Of a stretch of 64,000 nt of DNA, positions 10,701 through 25,200 are shown in pieces; position 1 is the stretch's first letter, and each line of letters begins with the position of its first letter. The notes under the pieces were generated by a model. The model was not told where the DNA came from and ran no database searches. It worked only from the letters and a program-made list of their open reading frames with translations. Source of the stretch: Phyto melanocephala (lineage: Eukaryota > Arthropoda > Insecta > Diptera > Rhinophoridae); contig OW799234.1 in assembly GCA_941918925.1 (NCBI GenBank), positions 130,676,895 through 130,740,894 of the forward strand. The letters run 5' to 3'. Made by a program: the position numbers and the translations under genes.

Positions 10701-13700
10701 AAAATCTTCATGCAATCCATGAGTACAAATACACCCACAGCGAACAATTTTGGTTAGGCGGCTTAGTTTAGTTTTACTTTTTTGAAGATGCTGAAATTGC
10801 CGTGACTGTAAACGGCATTCGCAACAGGAGTTATTGTGGCCTCAGCTGGATGGCATGGATCTGGACAATATTTGGTTTCAGAAGGACGCTCATATAACAA
10901 TCCATTTATTGCAGCAACAACTTCCAAAACATCATGTCTCAAGAAATTTTGATGCCAACTGTCTACCATGATCATGCGTTTTTAGGTCATGTGATTTTCT
11001 TTCTTAAGGTTTTGTTAAATCTTGGGCTTATGCAAATAAACCACAAACAATTCCAGAGGTCACATCCGAGATCTAAGGCATAATCGGTGAGATACTGTGA
11101 AAGTCATGAAAAGCTTCATGAAAAGAGTTATGAACTGTCATCAGAGCCTTGGAAGTCGTTTGACGGATATTTGATTCCAGACTTAGTCGAAACATGTTTT
11201 CTTTACAATCTAATTAAAAAAAATTACAACATTCTTAAAAACTATTTGTTTTTAATTAAAAAAAATGTATTCTTACTGAGACACCCTTTTTCAAAGGACA
11301 TTGGAACATGCTCTTGTAATTGTGCTTTAAATCCCAGAGAAAATAATCGATAGATATTAAATTGCAAAAAATATTTTCTTTAGTAAGTCGAGTGCTCGTC
11401 ATGTAATACGGTCCTATTGGGTGTCCCAACTAGAATGCTATTTTTAAATTTGGCGCCATTCGAAGTGTCATTGTTTGATATTTGAACAATTATTATTGTT
11501 TGCTAGTAGAAGGTACGAGGTTAGTAAAAATGGAGCGCTACACGAATGAACAACGCATTCTCATTGTGAAATTGTTTTACCAAAATAATGAAAGTTTTGC
11601 GGCTACAGTTCGCAAATTGCGATCAATTTGGGGTCACAATAATGCTCGAAAAGAGTCAACTGTTAAGAGATTAATGAATAAATTTGCCGAAACTGGGTCT
11701 GTTAGTGATGTAAAGACAACAACGCGCCTTCGACCAGGTCGATCGACCGAAAATGTCGCAGCTGTACGTGATGATGTCGCTCAACTCCATCCACCTCAAT
11801 TCGACACCGAGCTCAGCAAATTGGCGTCTCCAAATCCACTATGCAGCCAGATAACCATTTTTTTCTTGCCTAGAATTGAAGAAATGAATGTGGAGGGCAC
11901 GTGGTTTAAACAAGATGGCGCCACATGTCATACAGCCAGAGAAACAATTCAATTGCTGCATCAGTCATTTCCCGGTCGTGTTATTTCGCGTTTTGGAGAC
12001 CATAATTGGCCGTTTAGATCGTGTGATTTAACACCTTTAGATTTTTTTCTTTGGGGCTTTTTGAAGTTGATGGTTTACGCGAATAAGCCGACGACGACTC
12101 AAGCCTTAAAAGAGGAAATTGGACGCTGCATTAATGAAATACCGCAGCATTTATGCAAAAAGGTCATTAAAAATTTCATTAAAAAATCGTGTGTGTGCCA
12201 GCAAAGCCGCGGCGGCCATCTGCACGATATATTGTTCCATACATAACCTCATTCTGTCTACTTTACGATATAATAAAGTTTCACGATTTTTTTTTTAAAT
12301 ATCTGTGTTTTATTTAAAATTTAAAAATTGCGTTCTAGTTGGGACACCGATATTTGCACAACTTATTTAAGAGTTTATGTCCCATCCAATTAGGCACGCA
12401 AACAATTGGTAAGCATGACTCCTTACCTCTTGCCCTTGATGGAAACGTTCTTTCTAGTCTTATTTTAAAATAAAATGCAATATTTTGTGAACCATGAATC
12501 CCTTTCTTCTGAAAATATTACAAATATCGCTCATGAACTGCAAGATGATTTTCTTAAAAAAATATTCAAGCGTTTCTCCCGCTTTAGCAGATTCATAAAT
12601 AATAGCCAAACTGATCTAACCTCAAAAGAACTCACAAATCAGTTGTTACAGAAAAAAATAACTTCAACAAGCGAGTAAAAATGATTTATTGCGAAAAAAT
12701 TTGATTCTTAAAACAATTAATTTAAATATAAAGATAAAACAAACATCTTTTGAAAATAATCTATAGTAGAATAATAATGGATTATCTATATATATAAAAA
12801 TGAATCCCTTTTTCCCTTGGTCGCGGCATCACGCGTGAATGGCTGGACCGATTTCACTAATTATTTTTTTTTGTATTTGTTATTATTAGGAGAAGGTTCT
12901 TATGTCAGTTTCGTGATTATAAAAGTGGGCAGTGCCACGCCTATAAAAAATGAGTTATAATTTTTAGCAACTTGCACTGGACCGATTTTTCTGAAACTTT
13001 GCACACATATTGAGCTGTCACGACTATATAATTACGTGATTAGAAAAGTGAGCGGTGCCTTGCCCATAAAAACAAGCTTCTTGCACTTGATATTCAATTA
13101 AAATTCGGAATGGATTTTTATTCATTGAGGAGCGTAGCAACGCGCGCTGGGCTTGGCTAGTTTAAAATAAAATTAAATTGAATCAGTATAACAACTAGAA
13201 TGTAAACTACTTTATTTACTTTATTCAATACTTTTTCCCTCATCTAATAAAACAGCAACTGCAACATTTAGACATTCGCAAAATCTAAATCAACACACTT
13301 TTAAACAGAGAGAAAAAGTTTTAGTTTCCACACAAAAATACTACTACCTTTTCTATTAGTGTGTTTTCATGGCTGTTTATTGAATTTTGTTTTATATTTT
13401 TTTTTGTTGTTTTAAAACAACTCACCTTAATATAACGACACATGCGCTGCAGACGTTGGGTTTCTTCATGACTAGCCATCGCTTCTTTTAAATGTGCCCG
13501 CTTTAAGGCCGCCAAGCTTGTGCACTCCTCATCGCTGTCGTCGGCAGCACAGCGCATTGCCTCCCTCGCATTACCAATAAACGATTCATTAGAGGTGGCT
13601 TGACTCTTTTTGGTACTCAAAGAAGCTTTGTCATCATTCGCATCTATGCTACGAGCTTCATAATGATGAGCCAGAGCTGAAGGGAAGAACAACAAAATAA

Positions 13701-16700
13701 ATGTTATGAAATAGAATATTAACAAATTATTAATGAAATGTTTTTTTTTGTCTTCTTCTTCTCAAAATTAAAATTGGCAGTTGTATGTTATTTCCAATAC
13801 AAGTGCAATATTGCAAAGGTTGGTTTTGTGTTTATGACAATAACAATAAAAAAATGATCAGAAAAATTATGATGATGATGATGCTGATGCTTGAGTTAGT
13901 ATTTTAAGGCAAGGTAAGCGAGTTTAGTTGTTCAAATCTTAGTTAGTTATTTTGTCTTTTGGCTGCTGTTGCTTAAGTATTTAGTTGTGGCAAAAAAAAA
14001 CAAATTTTTTTTGGCATAAATTATTGATTTTTCACACGCAGATCTTTAGAAATACTAGTTGCCATTAAATTGGAAACAATATAAAACAGAAAGTTAAGTT
14101 TTAGAAATAATTAATAAAAATTGCCAAAATTCGTGAAAGACTCAACAGAAGCATGACGATGATCTTAAGCAAAAAAAAAATAAATTGAAACAAAAATGCA
14201 AAAGGAAGCAACTTTTGGAATCTTTCAAAACCATTTTGTAACCATCATTATGACGACAATGCAACACCGCAAATGTATGTGTCTAAGTATATTGCTTTTG
14301 CTAACTCACCTTTATAATATTCTGCTTTGAGTGGCACCAGACCAGCCCAACATTCGGGCAAATATGTATGGGTATCATTCAATTGTATATTTTTGTGCAT
14401 TTCATTGTACTCTTGTGTTAGTTGTGCTGCTTCGCCTGCTAAATCTTTAAAAAGCTGAAAAATTAAAAGAAAAAAACATTTTATGTTTTAGTTTTTCTAG
14501 AGAAGAATTCAGTTCATGTTGAAAGGAAATTTCTTTGTAAAAAAATTTAGATTAATTTTAGTATTTTGTTTTTTTTAAGAAATATAGAGAACATCTTACA
14601 AGTTTGGGATTAAAAAGCAACAACTTTACAGACGATGTTTAATTAACATCCGTTTAGCATCCGTTTAGAAGTGGAAGCTGTTGTGGGTGCATTACAAAAG
14701 ACTTAAGACACATGTTTGTGTTGCGCACATACAATTTAAAGACTTAAGAAACAAACTTAAATTGTTGGCATAATGAAAAAAGATGGCGAGAATTTTTTTT
14801 GGGTTTCAATTAGAAGACTTAAGACACAAACTTTTTTAATTTAAAAAAACTTAAGAAACAAGCGTCGATGTTAAAATAGAAATGTATTGTGTAATAAAAA
14901 GACTTAAGACACAAACTTGTGCACGGAAAGAATTAAAATCTGAAGATTGAATATCGAAAACCCAAAGACATTTATTTGGTATCGTTCTCAACAACTTTAA
15001 ATTTCATGAAGCACTACGTAGCACATTTTAACGAAAGACTTTTATTTTCATGCATAAAAAGTTCAACCTTTTTAGGAGCTCAAACCAGTTTTAAGTTTAT
15101 TAATGAATTTACTAGAATCTTAGAGTGCACTGTATCACGTGTATTCATTTTAACATAGTAACTCTTATAAGTATTTGCTATTCTTTAAGAAAACGAGAAG
15201 CTCTATGAACTCATGAACTCATTATGAACTCATTACCAGGAAATACAAGATGCCGATTTTCCCACTCTCGATCCTGTGGGGCGTGGAACTTTGCGAATAT
15301 GTAAAACTGCACTGAACGCAGAGCTATCCTTGTTTCAGAAGACTTAGTTAAGAGTGTCTAATGTATCTTAAGCCATATATTCATGTAGAAGGGCCCTTAA
15401 TAAATCTAGGGCGGAGGTCCGAGAAACACTGCCTAACTGATTGATATGGTTTTTTAATCAATTCTAATATACGGAGTCTTGGTATGGTGGAATTCACTCA
15501 TCCGATCCACGTGCAGCAGACTCTTCGAAAATTTCATGCCAAGTGCTAATTACAGGTGCTCTGCGCACAACAACCTCAAACCTGATTATTTTCCATATTG
15601 AACTGGCTACCTACGGATCTTATGGTTAATCCGGCGGCCTTGAACAAGGCGATTAGACTATGAATTTCCAATATTTTAGGATATATATGTATATAGACTA
15701 TTGCACCTCAACTCTCTACTTCCAACTCGACATCACTAGATGAAGAGGTATGCGATCTGCAGGTTAATACTGACGGATCAAAATCAGGGATGGTGGTTGG
15801 TGGTGGATTCTTTATCCCCCTTTAAAACAGCAAGGTGTACTTCTTATGCTACCGTATTACTGAAGTATTGCACAGGCTGAGATATCGGAGATCAAAAGGG
15901 CTGAGATACTACAGGATATACTAAGATTATTTTATTTGTATCTTTATTGACAGTCAGGCTCCTATTAAGTCCCTAGCATGTGTTTATATAACATCTATTT
16001 TGATTATGGAATGTGTAATATCTCTACATTCCACTGTTGAGCTCAAAGTGGTACCTGGACACAAGGTAGTTTCAGGAAAGCATATTGCGGATAGACTGGC
16101 AAATTATTAAACTCTTCTCCACTCAGGAGTGATTGACATATGCATTGGTTCATCACTTCTGTTCTGCAAGACACTGACCAAACAGGAGTTATACATTATA
16201 GTCTGTGGATAATGCTGCCCGTCAGAGGATAGCTGTCGAAAGAGGGCACCTATGCGACTATCTCACTATCAATTCATATGTCTTGTTGGTGCTCCAGCTA
16301 AATACTGGGTCTTGGGAATACAAGCTAGAAGATTGAATTTTCCTTTCATTGACTTCGGCAGAAGTTGTCACGACGAGGAGAAAGTTGAGATAGTGCAACA
16401 ACATTCTCTGCAATTGCCCGGCTCTGGCGAGACTAAGATCTCGGCATCTGGGGGAACATTTTCTTTAAAGATCTTGCGAGAATATTTTACATCGATGTTA
16501 AGAAAATATGTTCGCTCTTCGTGCATCAGGTTGTTTTTAAAATGCCAAAATAGTGTTTCTGCGGGTAGAGAAGGGACTAGCTACTCACAACATCCTAAGT
16601 ATCAGGTATCATAAAGGGATCAGTAATGCACTTGTAATGTCTTTTGGATCATCAGCTTTTTCAACCTGAACAAAGTCCCTCTTTTTTTTTAAGCTAAATA

Positions 16701-19181
16701 TTTTTTTACATTCCCCAGGTAGTTGCTATTTTTTTCTGATAATGAGATAATGATGATAATGATGAGAAGCCTTCGGAATTCTTAAAGTTCAACGATTCAC
16801 ATAGACAAAAACTGCTGCTTTTAAAAGTTTACGTTATAGCAAATGTTCCGGATTTTTTTATATTTTTTTATGTCAAAACTATAGTCAGTTAGTTCTTAGA
16901 ATTATTATTTTGTGTCTGGGTTTAAAACAATTTAAACGAGATTAATTCAATACAATATTATGAAGGGCTTGTCGAAAATTTATCTAAATTTAAACAGAAA
17001 AATGTAGAACGTGTTTGACTTTTAAATTTTAATTTTAATTTAACAATAATCTAAAATAATCAAACTTCAATAATGATATTTATTTCATAAGAAATCTGCA
17101 AAAATTTTTTTTTTTAATTTCGGAATTATAAAATTACCAGTGAAGGTAAATTTTATTAAGTACAAAACACAATAATAATTTAATATAAAACTAATATTAA
17201 TAAAAATAATAATTTCGCTTTATGTATTATTTGTTTATAAAGGTTTTCTAATATAAATTTTAAAACACTTACATGACTCGATTCTGTTAAACCCAATGAC
17301 TCGATCTGTAATTGCAGCTTTTCGAACAAACACTCACGGGCCTGTGACAACATGCACGAGACCAACACATCTAAGACTTGCGGTTTCAAATCCATCGAGG
17401 GGGCATTGGTGAATGTGTCGTAAATGTGACGAAATATACCAGCAGCACGTAGAAAACTGTCGACAGCAGCATCCAGACCTTTTTCAGTGGTACGATCATG
17501 TCGTGCACCGATTTGAGTGTAAATGGCACCCAAATTAAAAAGTGTACAGGCCTTTTCGAAGGCAATTGTGCGTTGGCAAGAGGGGACGCCTACAAATCAG
17601 AATTCATTTATATTTTTCAAATATTTTATAGAGTTTTTTTTTCACAAAATACTTACCAGTTAAAGAGTCATACCACTCAAAGTAGACACCTAAATTTCGA
17701 TCGGGTGGAAAGAAACGTCTTTCAACATAATACAATAAATTGTAGTAGCGAAAGAGTAAAGCGACACCCTGACTATCGCGGGAGGGTGTTTTGGAGGCCT
17801 GCAGAATAAGAGAAAGAGATATTATAGAACCAGAAAATATGCAAAACGTAGTCTATCTATATGCAAAAGATGACATCAAAAAACTGACTTAAGACGATCA
17901 TGACAAATAATTATTTTATTTTGTTGTCGATGTTGTTAGCTACGAGTTAACAACTTATCATCACCAAGAAGAAACATTAAAAGTTGCATGTTTTATTACA
18001 AAAAACAAAACTTTTCTTTACCTGTCTTGTATCTGTTATATCGGCAATTGCGTCTGTATACATTGATGGCTCTTCACTATAATGTTCATGTATAAAATCG
18101 GAAAACGGTTCCATAAAATCAATTTCTTTTGTCTCCTTTAAGCCTAAGGGTATCATTGGCATTACATCATCTTGACTGTAAAGAAGAAAAAAATAATAAA
18201 ATTATGATAAATTATTAAAAACTAGTTTTTTTGTTTTTCTTTAGAAAAATGATTTGCAAGAAGAAGAAGAAGAACATTAAACATTAAAAAAAATCATAGC
18301 ATTGTTGCTTTGTTTTACCTACTATTAAATGATTGTTTGTAATTTAAAATTCTTCCGATTACAATGTTATTTTTGCAAAGAGATCATACAATTTATGTCA
18401 TAATTTTTTTAAGTCATACTGTTTTTACAACAACAACTATTTGAAAAGTAAACATTAAATGATAAAATTCAAACAAACTCTTTATTATTGTGACAAAATA
18501 TCATAAAATAAAAACAACAACTATTTTTTGTTTTCTACAACTAAATATTATTATAGAGAATAAAATATGACTGTCGTGATCATGTCATAACCATTGTTTT
18601 TCTTTGCCTGTATTTATTAAGTTTATCATACACAATAAATGCATTAACTTTATTAAACCCCAATGCCTAATTGTGTTCTGCATTACGAGTGCAATTAAAT
18701 CATTCGGATTTGTCATTGCAGTGTTGTTGTTGTTTACAACGCGTATTTTTGTGTTGATTTAACTAACCTCTTAACCCAAATTTTATATAATTTTATTAAA
18801 CACACACAATAATTTTGCATAAATCATTAAAATTGCGTTACAAAATTAAATTAAGAAATTGAGTTTATAAAAAGATACAGCAAAAGGTAAAACAAGCCTG
18901 CAAAACCAAACAATAGTACAAAAGAAAGAACGCAAAGAAAAGATCACACAGCACAAAAAAAACTGAACAACATACACAAAATAATGTCACCCAAGCGAGA
19001 AAATAAAATAATAAAGGGAAAAAGGAAAAACGTTCAAACTCAAACAATCGTTAAAGAAGAATGATGAAGCAAAAATATTCAGCATCAAGCTTATCATTAG
19101 TTACAAGAATCATAAGCTCATCAGCAGATGTAAAAACATGTGTGTGTGTGTGTGGAGAAATTGTTTTTATTTATATTTATT

Positions 19182-19220
<39 letters not shown>

Positions 19221-22200
19221 TTTAAATACAGTCATTGATTGTTATAAATAAATACAATTCTTAATTACAAGCAATTTTGAATTTTGACACCAATTTCTGG
19301 TTAATGTCGTCATCCTTATTACAAGCAAAAAACCAATTTTGACCATAAATTTTGGTATTTAAATACCACATTTGAAGATAGAATGGCAGTTAATTAATGA
19401 CTTTTGTAAAGCAGATAAGTTGGTTGAGAAAGGTGTGCCGGAATCTAAGAGATACCTTTAATACCCACACTCGGAGACGCGTATTGTATTTCCTTCGATA
19501 AAAGAAGAAGAAGAAAAGTACTAGAAACTTGGTAAATAAACGGAACAAAATAATGTAGAAGAAATGAAATGAAGAACATGAAAAAACTAGTCCTATAAAG
19601 CCTTAATGTCCATCTATTAACCACCCAACCTAAATGATGAATTCAATGATATTCTCTAGTTTGGAAAATACATGCAACTTATCGTTGAATCACTTTCTCA
19701 GCCATCCTATAGTCTTAGGCACTGACAGATAACATGCTCTACCGCTTCTATCTTTTAATCATCCTTAAACATCCTACAGTAATATAAAAGGATCTACTGA
19801 TCTTTTATTGAACAATGTCCCGTTATAATCCCAATAGCAGCTCTAAGACACACTCTATTTAGGTTCAGGAGAACCGTAGCATCCGCCGAATTTGCCTTCG
19901 GCCATAAAGCCCTTGACACTCTGCTTTCCGTTTTTGTTTTCAGTGCCTAATCAGTCCTGTCTAATATTCACGCCTTATTTCGCTTAAATAGTGGCTCATC
20001 CTTAAATGTCGATCTTAGTGCCGATGTACCACCACACAACTTTGACCACAATTGAATTGCCGACAACTCCATAATTCCCTGGAACCCAATACCAAAATTC
20101 TGTCAAGAGCTTTCCTATAGTCCCTAACTAACCTAGATTTGACATAATGCCCTTTAAAGACCTCATAATGTCCTTAAAAGGTCTGACTTTAGAGAAAGAT
20201 TTTCTAATTTTAATTGTTGGCCGTACAAAGTTAATAAATCTTTAATGTTTGTTTAATTGATTGTAAAAATTGCAAATTTGTGTTTCAAATTTCTCGTGTT
20301 TAGTACCCTTTAAGACACTTACTCGAATTTTAAAATAGCGAGAATTAAAGAAATTTTTTGGTCAATTTCAGTAATAAACTTGTTATTTGACAAAAAAATG
20401 TAAAATAAATTTAATCAGTATGTAGTACTCCAGTCGACCCATTCGAGCATAATCTAGTTGTAAATGATTTTTTATTTTTATTCTAGCAATTTATTTATTT
20501 TATTTCATCATTTCCTAAAACAAACAAAAAAAACTACAACAAAACATCTTTAAAACGGGAGTTCAAATTGTAACACTACAATCAGCGTTACCAACTTTGA
20601 AATTTCAAAAAGCATCTAAACCCCTAAAAAAGCGCGTAATTTTCATTAAAAATCACTGAGTTTAAAATTGTTCACTTTTGATTCTATTTAAAAAATAAAT
20701 CACTTATTTGGAGCATAAGGAGCAGATAAATTAAAAAATAATTTTATTTTAAATAATTATTTTTAAACAGTGTAAAAATTGAACTTCACATTTGACAATA
20801 TAAACACTATTTAAAAGAAAAATTGACAGCTTTCAAACGCCAGTTGCTCTTTGGAATAATTTATTTTACAATTGGCAACGAAACTGAAGTTCTATTGCTA
20901 ACGATAATCGACTTGTCAGTCTATAGATATTATATTATTAATAATAATTAATCCAAAATAGAATTGTTGCTATGTAAAATTGTAAAATGAATAGTGTTTG
21001 CATATCAATTCCTCTTTTTTATTTTCATCTTTTTGATGCGTCTCCATACAAATGTAATTTTTTAAATATTCAATAGTTTTGATTAACTTGAAACTTTACT
21101 TACAAAATAAATTTTCATAGGTGGTTTTTGTCTCAAAAACCATACAGGATATCAAGAAAGGAGTATCGGGATTACAATTAATATTGTAAAATAAACAATC
21201 CACTCAAATAACAAAAACATTGTACACTATCAATCTCTACAATTTTCTTAATTAATAGTTTTAATATAATAAGTTGAAAGCATTTTCAACTTAATATCAT
21301 TTAAACAATGAATAAATATTTTTTAGTTTTGTTGAGATATACGATACGTAAGAGTAATTTATGATAATTGTTTCCAATAAAAAAATTTGTTTGGAATTTA
21401 GTATTTGGTGTCACCGGAGAAAAAAAGGAAAGCACTAAAAATTAAAGAAAAAAACACCGAGCACTAAACTAAAAGTTTCCCGCGTCAAAAATTTCAAAAA
21501 GCACTAAAAACAGTGCTTAAATCACCGAGTTGACAACGCTGACTACAATAGTAGTAGAGAGTAGTGGACTACACTCTCTTGTTTTTGTTTGTTTTTTATA
21601 CCATACACATAAATCACTAGCGATGTCAACTATTTGTAACCAAAAGGCGCTAGGCATTCACTTAAAATGCGCTAGAAAGCGGAAAAATTTTATTTTGCTT
21701 TGATTTTTATAAAAAAAAAAATATTTTTAATGCAAACCTCAGAGATAATTTTGTGACTTTAGCACGAGTTAAGGTGATTATTTGTTAATGCTTTTAGTAG
21801 TTAACAAAGCAGAAATTAAAACATCAAATGTCTTAAGCATACTTATAATATGTCAATTAAATAAAGGGTTTACGAATGTAAGGTAACATTTTGATTTTCA
21901 TAAAAGAAAAAGTTAAGGAGGCTCCCAATCTTTTATCAAAATTGCCTCGATAATGTGTTGTTAAGCTGTCTTTGTGGGATGATTGCTGTACACTCTCGAT
22001 TTCGATAAAATAGTCTAAGATGTCAAAAGGCACCTCTCCTTTAAAGATGTATTGTTGTGTGCAAATGAAACGACATAATCTTTACGTCTAAATCATCAAT
22101 TTTCCAGCAATTTCCATTTACTATTGAGAATTCAAATTTGGGCGCCCTTTAAAATGTTTAATATTGTTTTAAAATCTATGAATATAAATATATTGAGGTA

Positions 22201-25200
22201 AATTTTATGGTTTTATAATTTTTTCGCAATTGCCTACAATTTTTAATCGAATAACTATTAGCAGAATTATTAATTTAAAAGAAGGAGTTTTCTTTTTTTT
22301 AATTTTTTATTTTTTTGTAATATTAGTCAGGTTCCACTTACATCTTTCAAACAACATTTATTATCGAAAAATTTGGCATGTTTAAATGTGTTCTGAACAT
22401 TATGTGCAGTTGATACTACATTTCCACTAAATAAATCATAAATTTTAAGGTACGAATTGAACAAAAAAGCACAATTGTACTTAATTGTTTTATAGTTATT
22501 TTGATAATTTTACTTTTGAAGTAAATCGCTCTAATCTAGCGCTTTTTAAAGAAGGGTGCTGACTAACGAATTTGTGATTTTTTTTGTTGAAACACACTTA
22601 ATCTAGCGCGAAGAGCGCTAAAGTGGCATCTCAGAAGCACAGTTTTTGCAAAAACAATTTATATATTGATATATGATGGGAAGTATTACCCATTGGGGTA
22701 ATACTTTATTTTTTTATTTTTTTTTTCTATTTTGTTACACACAAATGGTTGGCGGATGTGTAAGTAGCAACTTTTATCGCTTATAACTCCTCAAATATTG
22801 AACCAATTTTAATAGGCTTGAGATTGTGCACATCTGCACGTAAGTGTAAACTGTGTAATAAAAAATTGACTCGCCTATCTTCTATATATATAAAAATCAA
22901 TGTGTGTTTGTATGTTTGTATGTAACTTTGACATCCACACGAACATTTGGGTAAAAAATGGGCGGACTTTCAATAGTAGGCGTGGCCACATGAATTTAAT
23001 ACTAAATTTCGTATATTTGGAAAACGATATCGATTAGAGTACTAAAATTTTGCAAGAGCAACTTTGACACCCAAATAAACATTTCTGGAAAAAATGGGTA
23101 CATTAAAAATAGTGGGCGTGGCAGCTCTCATAGCAATTGAATACTAAAATTCGTATATTCGGGAGCGATAACAGTTAGAGTACCAAAATTTTGCCCAAAT
23201 TTTGCACGAGAAGCTTTGACATCTATATGACTATTTTGATAAGAAATGGATGCTTTAGCAATAGTGGGCGTGGCACCTGTCATATGAATTAAAAACAAAA
23301 ATTCGTATATCTGGGAAGCGATAACAGTTAGAGTACCAAAATTTTACACGAGAAGCTTTGACATCTATATGACTATTTTGATAAGAAATGGATGCTTAAG
23401 TAATTGTGGGCGTGGAACTTGCAAAATATATATATTTTTGAACTATAAAATTTTTATTTCATTACGATGGGGGTGGCGAAGCACACCGGGTATTAGCTAG
23501 TTTATATATAAGATAAGATGTAGATAATAAACTATAAGTCTTATGTAGTACAAATAACAATTGTTATTTCTAAATCGTAAAAGAATATTAAAATAATTGA
23601 AAAATGATTCACAATAGACACCTGACAAATTTTCAATTATTATATGCATATGTATGTACATATGCATGTATGACAAAATAATGGTTTTAATGTATAAATG
23701 TACGCATGTTTTTGTTTTTTTTTATTAATCGCAGGCGGCCTGTTTTTAAATTCAACAAAAAGTTGAATGAATCATGTTTGATGAGATTATAAAAAAATTT
23801 ATAAATTTAGCTTTTTTGCGAGATGAGCTAAAATATATACAGGCATATGAATGTATGAGCCAAGCCTTTTCCTATCTAAATATAAAACAATTAATTTAAA
23901 TTTTTTATTTAACTTTTTTTGTACATTCTTGTTAAAGAAAAAATAAAATTAAAAAAAAGATTAGTTTTGTGTATCTGGTAAACAATTTTATATAGAAAAC
24001 AAGTTAGATTTTGTGTTCTGGTCAAGTGATTTTTAAAATCAACGAAGCGTTTGTTTTTTTGCATAAAAATAATACAAAACAAGTTAAACATTTTTTTTTT
24101 GTGTAAAAATGTAGTTGTGTCGTTTTTATAAAATTTGTATAAAAATTTCGATTTTTTTGGGAGAAATTTTACTTTTAGTTTTGTAATAGTAATTTGTTTA
24201 TGTCATAAACATTTTTTATTTTCTTTTTTTAATTAAGAATTGTTATTAAATAGTAAATAGACTAACGTTTTGTAGCTATTTTTGTTAAGTATTTAAAGGT
24301 AAAGTGATTTATATCGAAAATAAAAGCTGTAACTATTTTTAGGAATATTCAGCCTTATTGTCATTGGCGTTGTCGTATTTTTTGGTACCGTGTAATATTT
24401 ACGACAATGTAAAATGAATGAGACCTTGTCGTATTTCTGTCGTTTTCGACACAAAAACGACACGACAACGCCAATGACAATAAGGCCGATTGTATCGGGA
24501 ATGTATTTAATCCAAATTGAGCAAGTGCATCCATATGGTGCTTAAAAATATAGAACGAAAAAAAATTTCTGAAAGTTACAAAGACACTTATTATTTTTTA
24601 CGTAAATATATATCTGTGGCTTGGAGCTAAAAGGGCCAATGTCACTTTTTTGCTCTTTTGAGTAAATCATTGCATTAGATTTGTTTTCTTGCTCTATTTC
24701 ATTATGGTAAAACAGCTAAAGTCATACTTTACCCAGAACAGCTTCATTTATAAAATGCTGGCCAATGTCACTATGAAAACATCTATAAAGGTTAAGGTTT
24801 AATTTAAATTTTCTCAAAAGTAAATATTTTGACATTGGCCCTTTTAGCTCCAAGCCACAGATATATTGTAACAAATAGGTCATTGGCCTAAAGATGATGC
24901 AAATGTTTAAAAAAGGTTGTTTTTATATTATAAGCAAGACATATTTATTCTTCAGATAATCGTTTATGTTTTTTTCATATATTAAGTCTGACATTAGAAA
25001 CAAATGTGAGAAGAGAGGAAATTGTTTTTTTTCTATGATCTTTGACAGCTGAAGTTTTAAATTAGTGAATAAGAAAATAATCAGCTGACAAATCAAAGAC
25101 TGAGTGATGAATAAATTTGCCTTGATTATAAGCAACAGGAACAACATTATAAACCCATTTATATTCGCTGTAATGTAGACACTAAACAGTCGACTAAAAA

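Noticed and set aside
16252..16614. 120-codon frame as a possible gene
   Set aside because: It lies over the C-terminal Cys motif of a decayed LINE, mostly in the wrong frame.
18865..19047. 60-codon minus-strand frame rich in Phe, Leu and Cys
   Set aside because: Low-complexity reading of an A/AC-rich stretch; no conservation signal or membrane-protein pattern beyond composition.
22680..22715. Hairpin AAGTATTACCCATTGGGGTAATACTT resembling a terminator
   Set aside because: Eukaryotic intron context; a short inverted repeat there has no terminator meaning.
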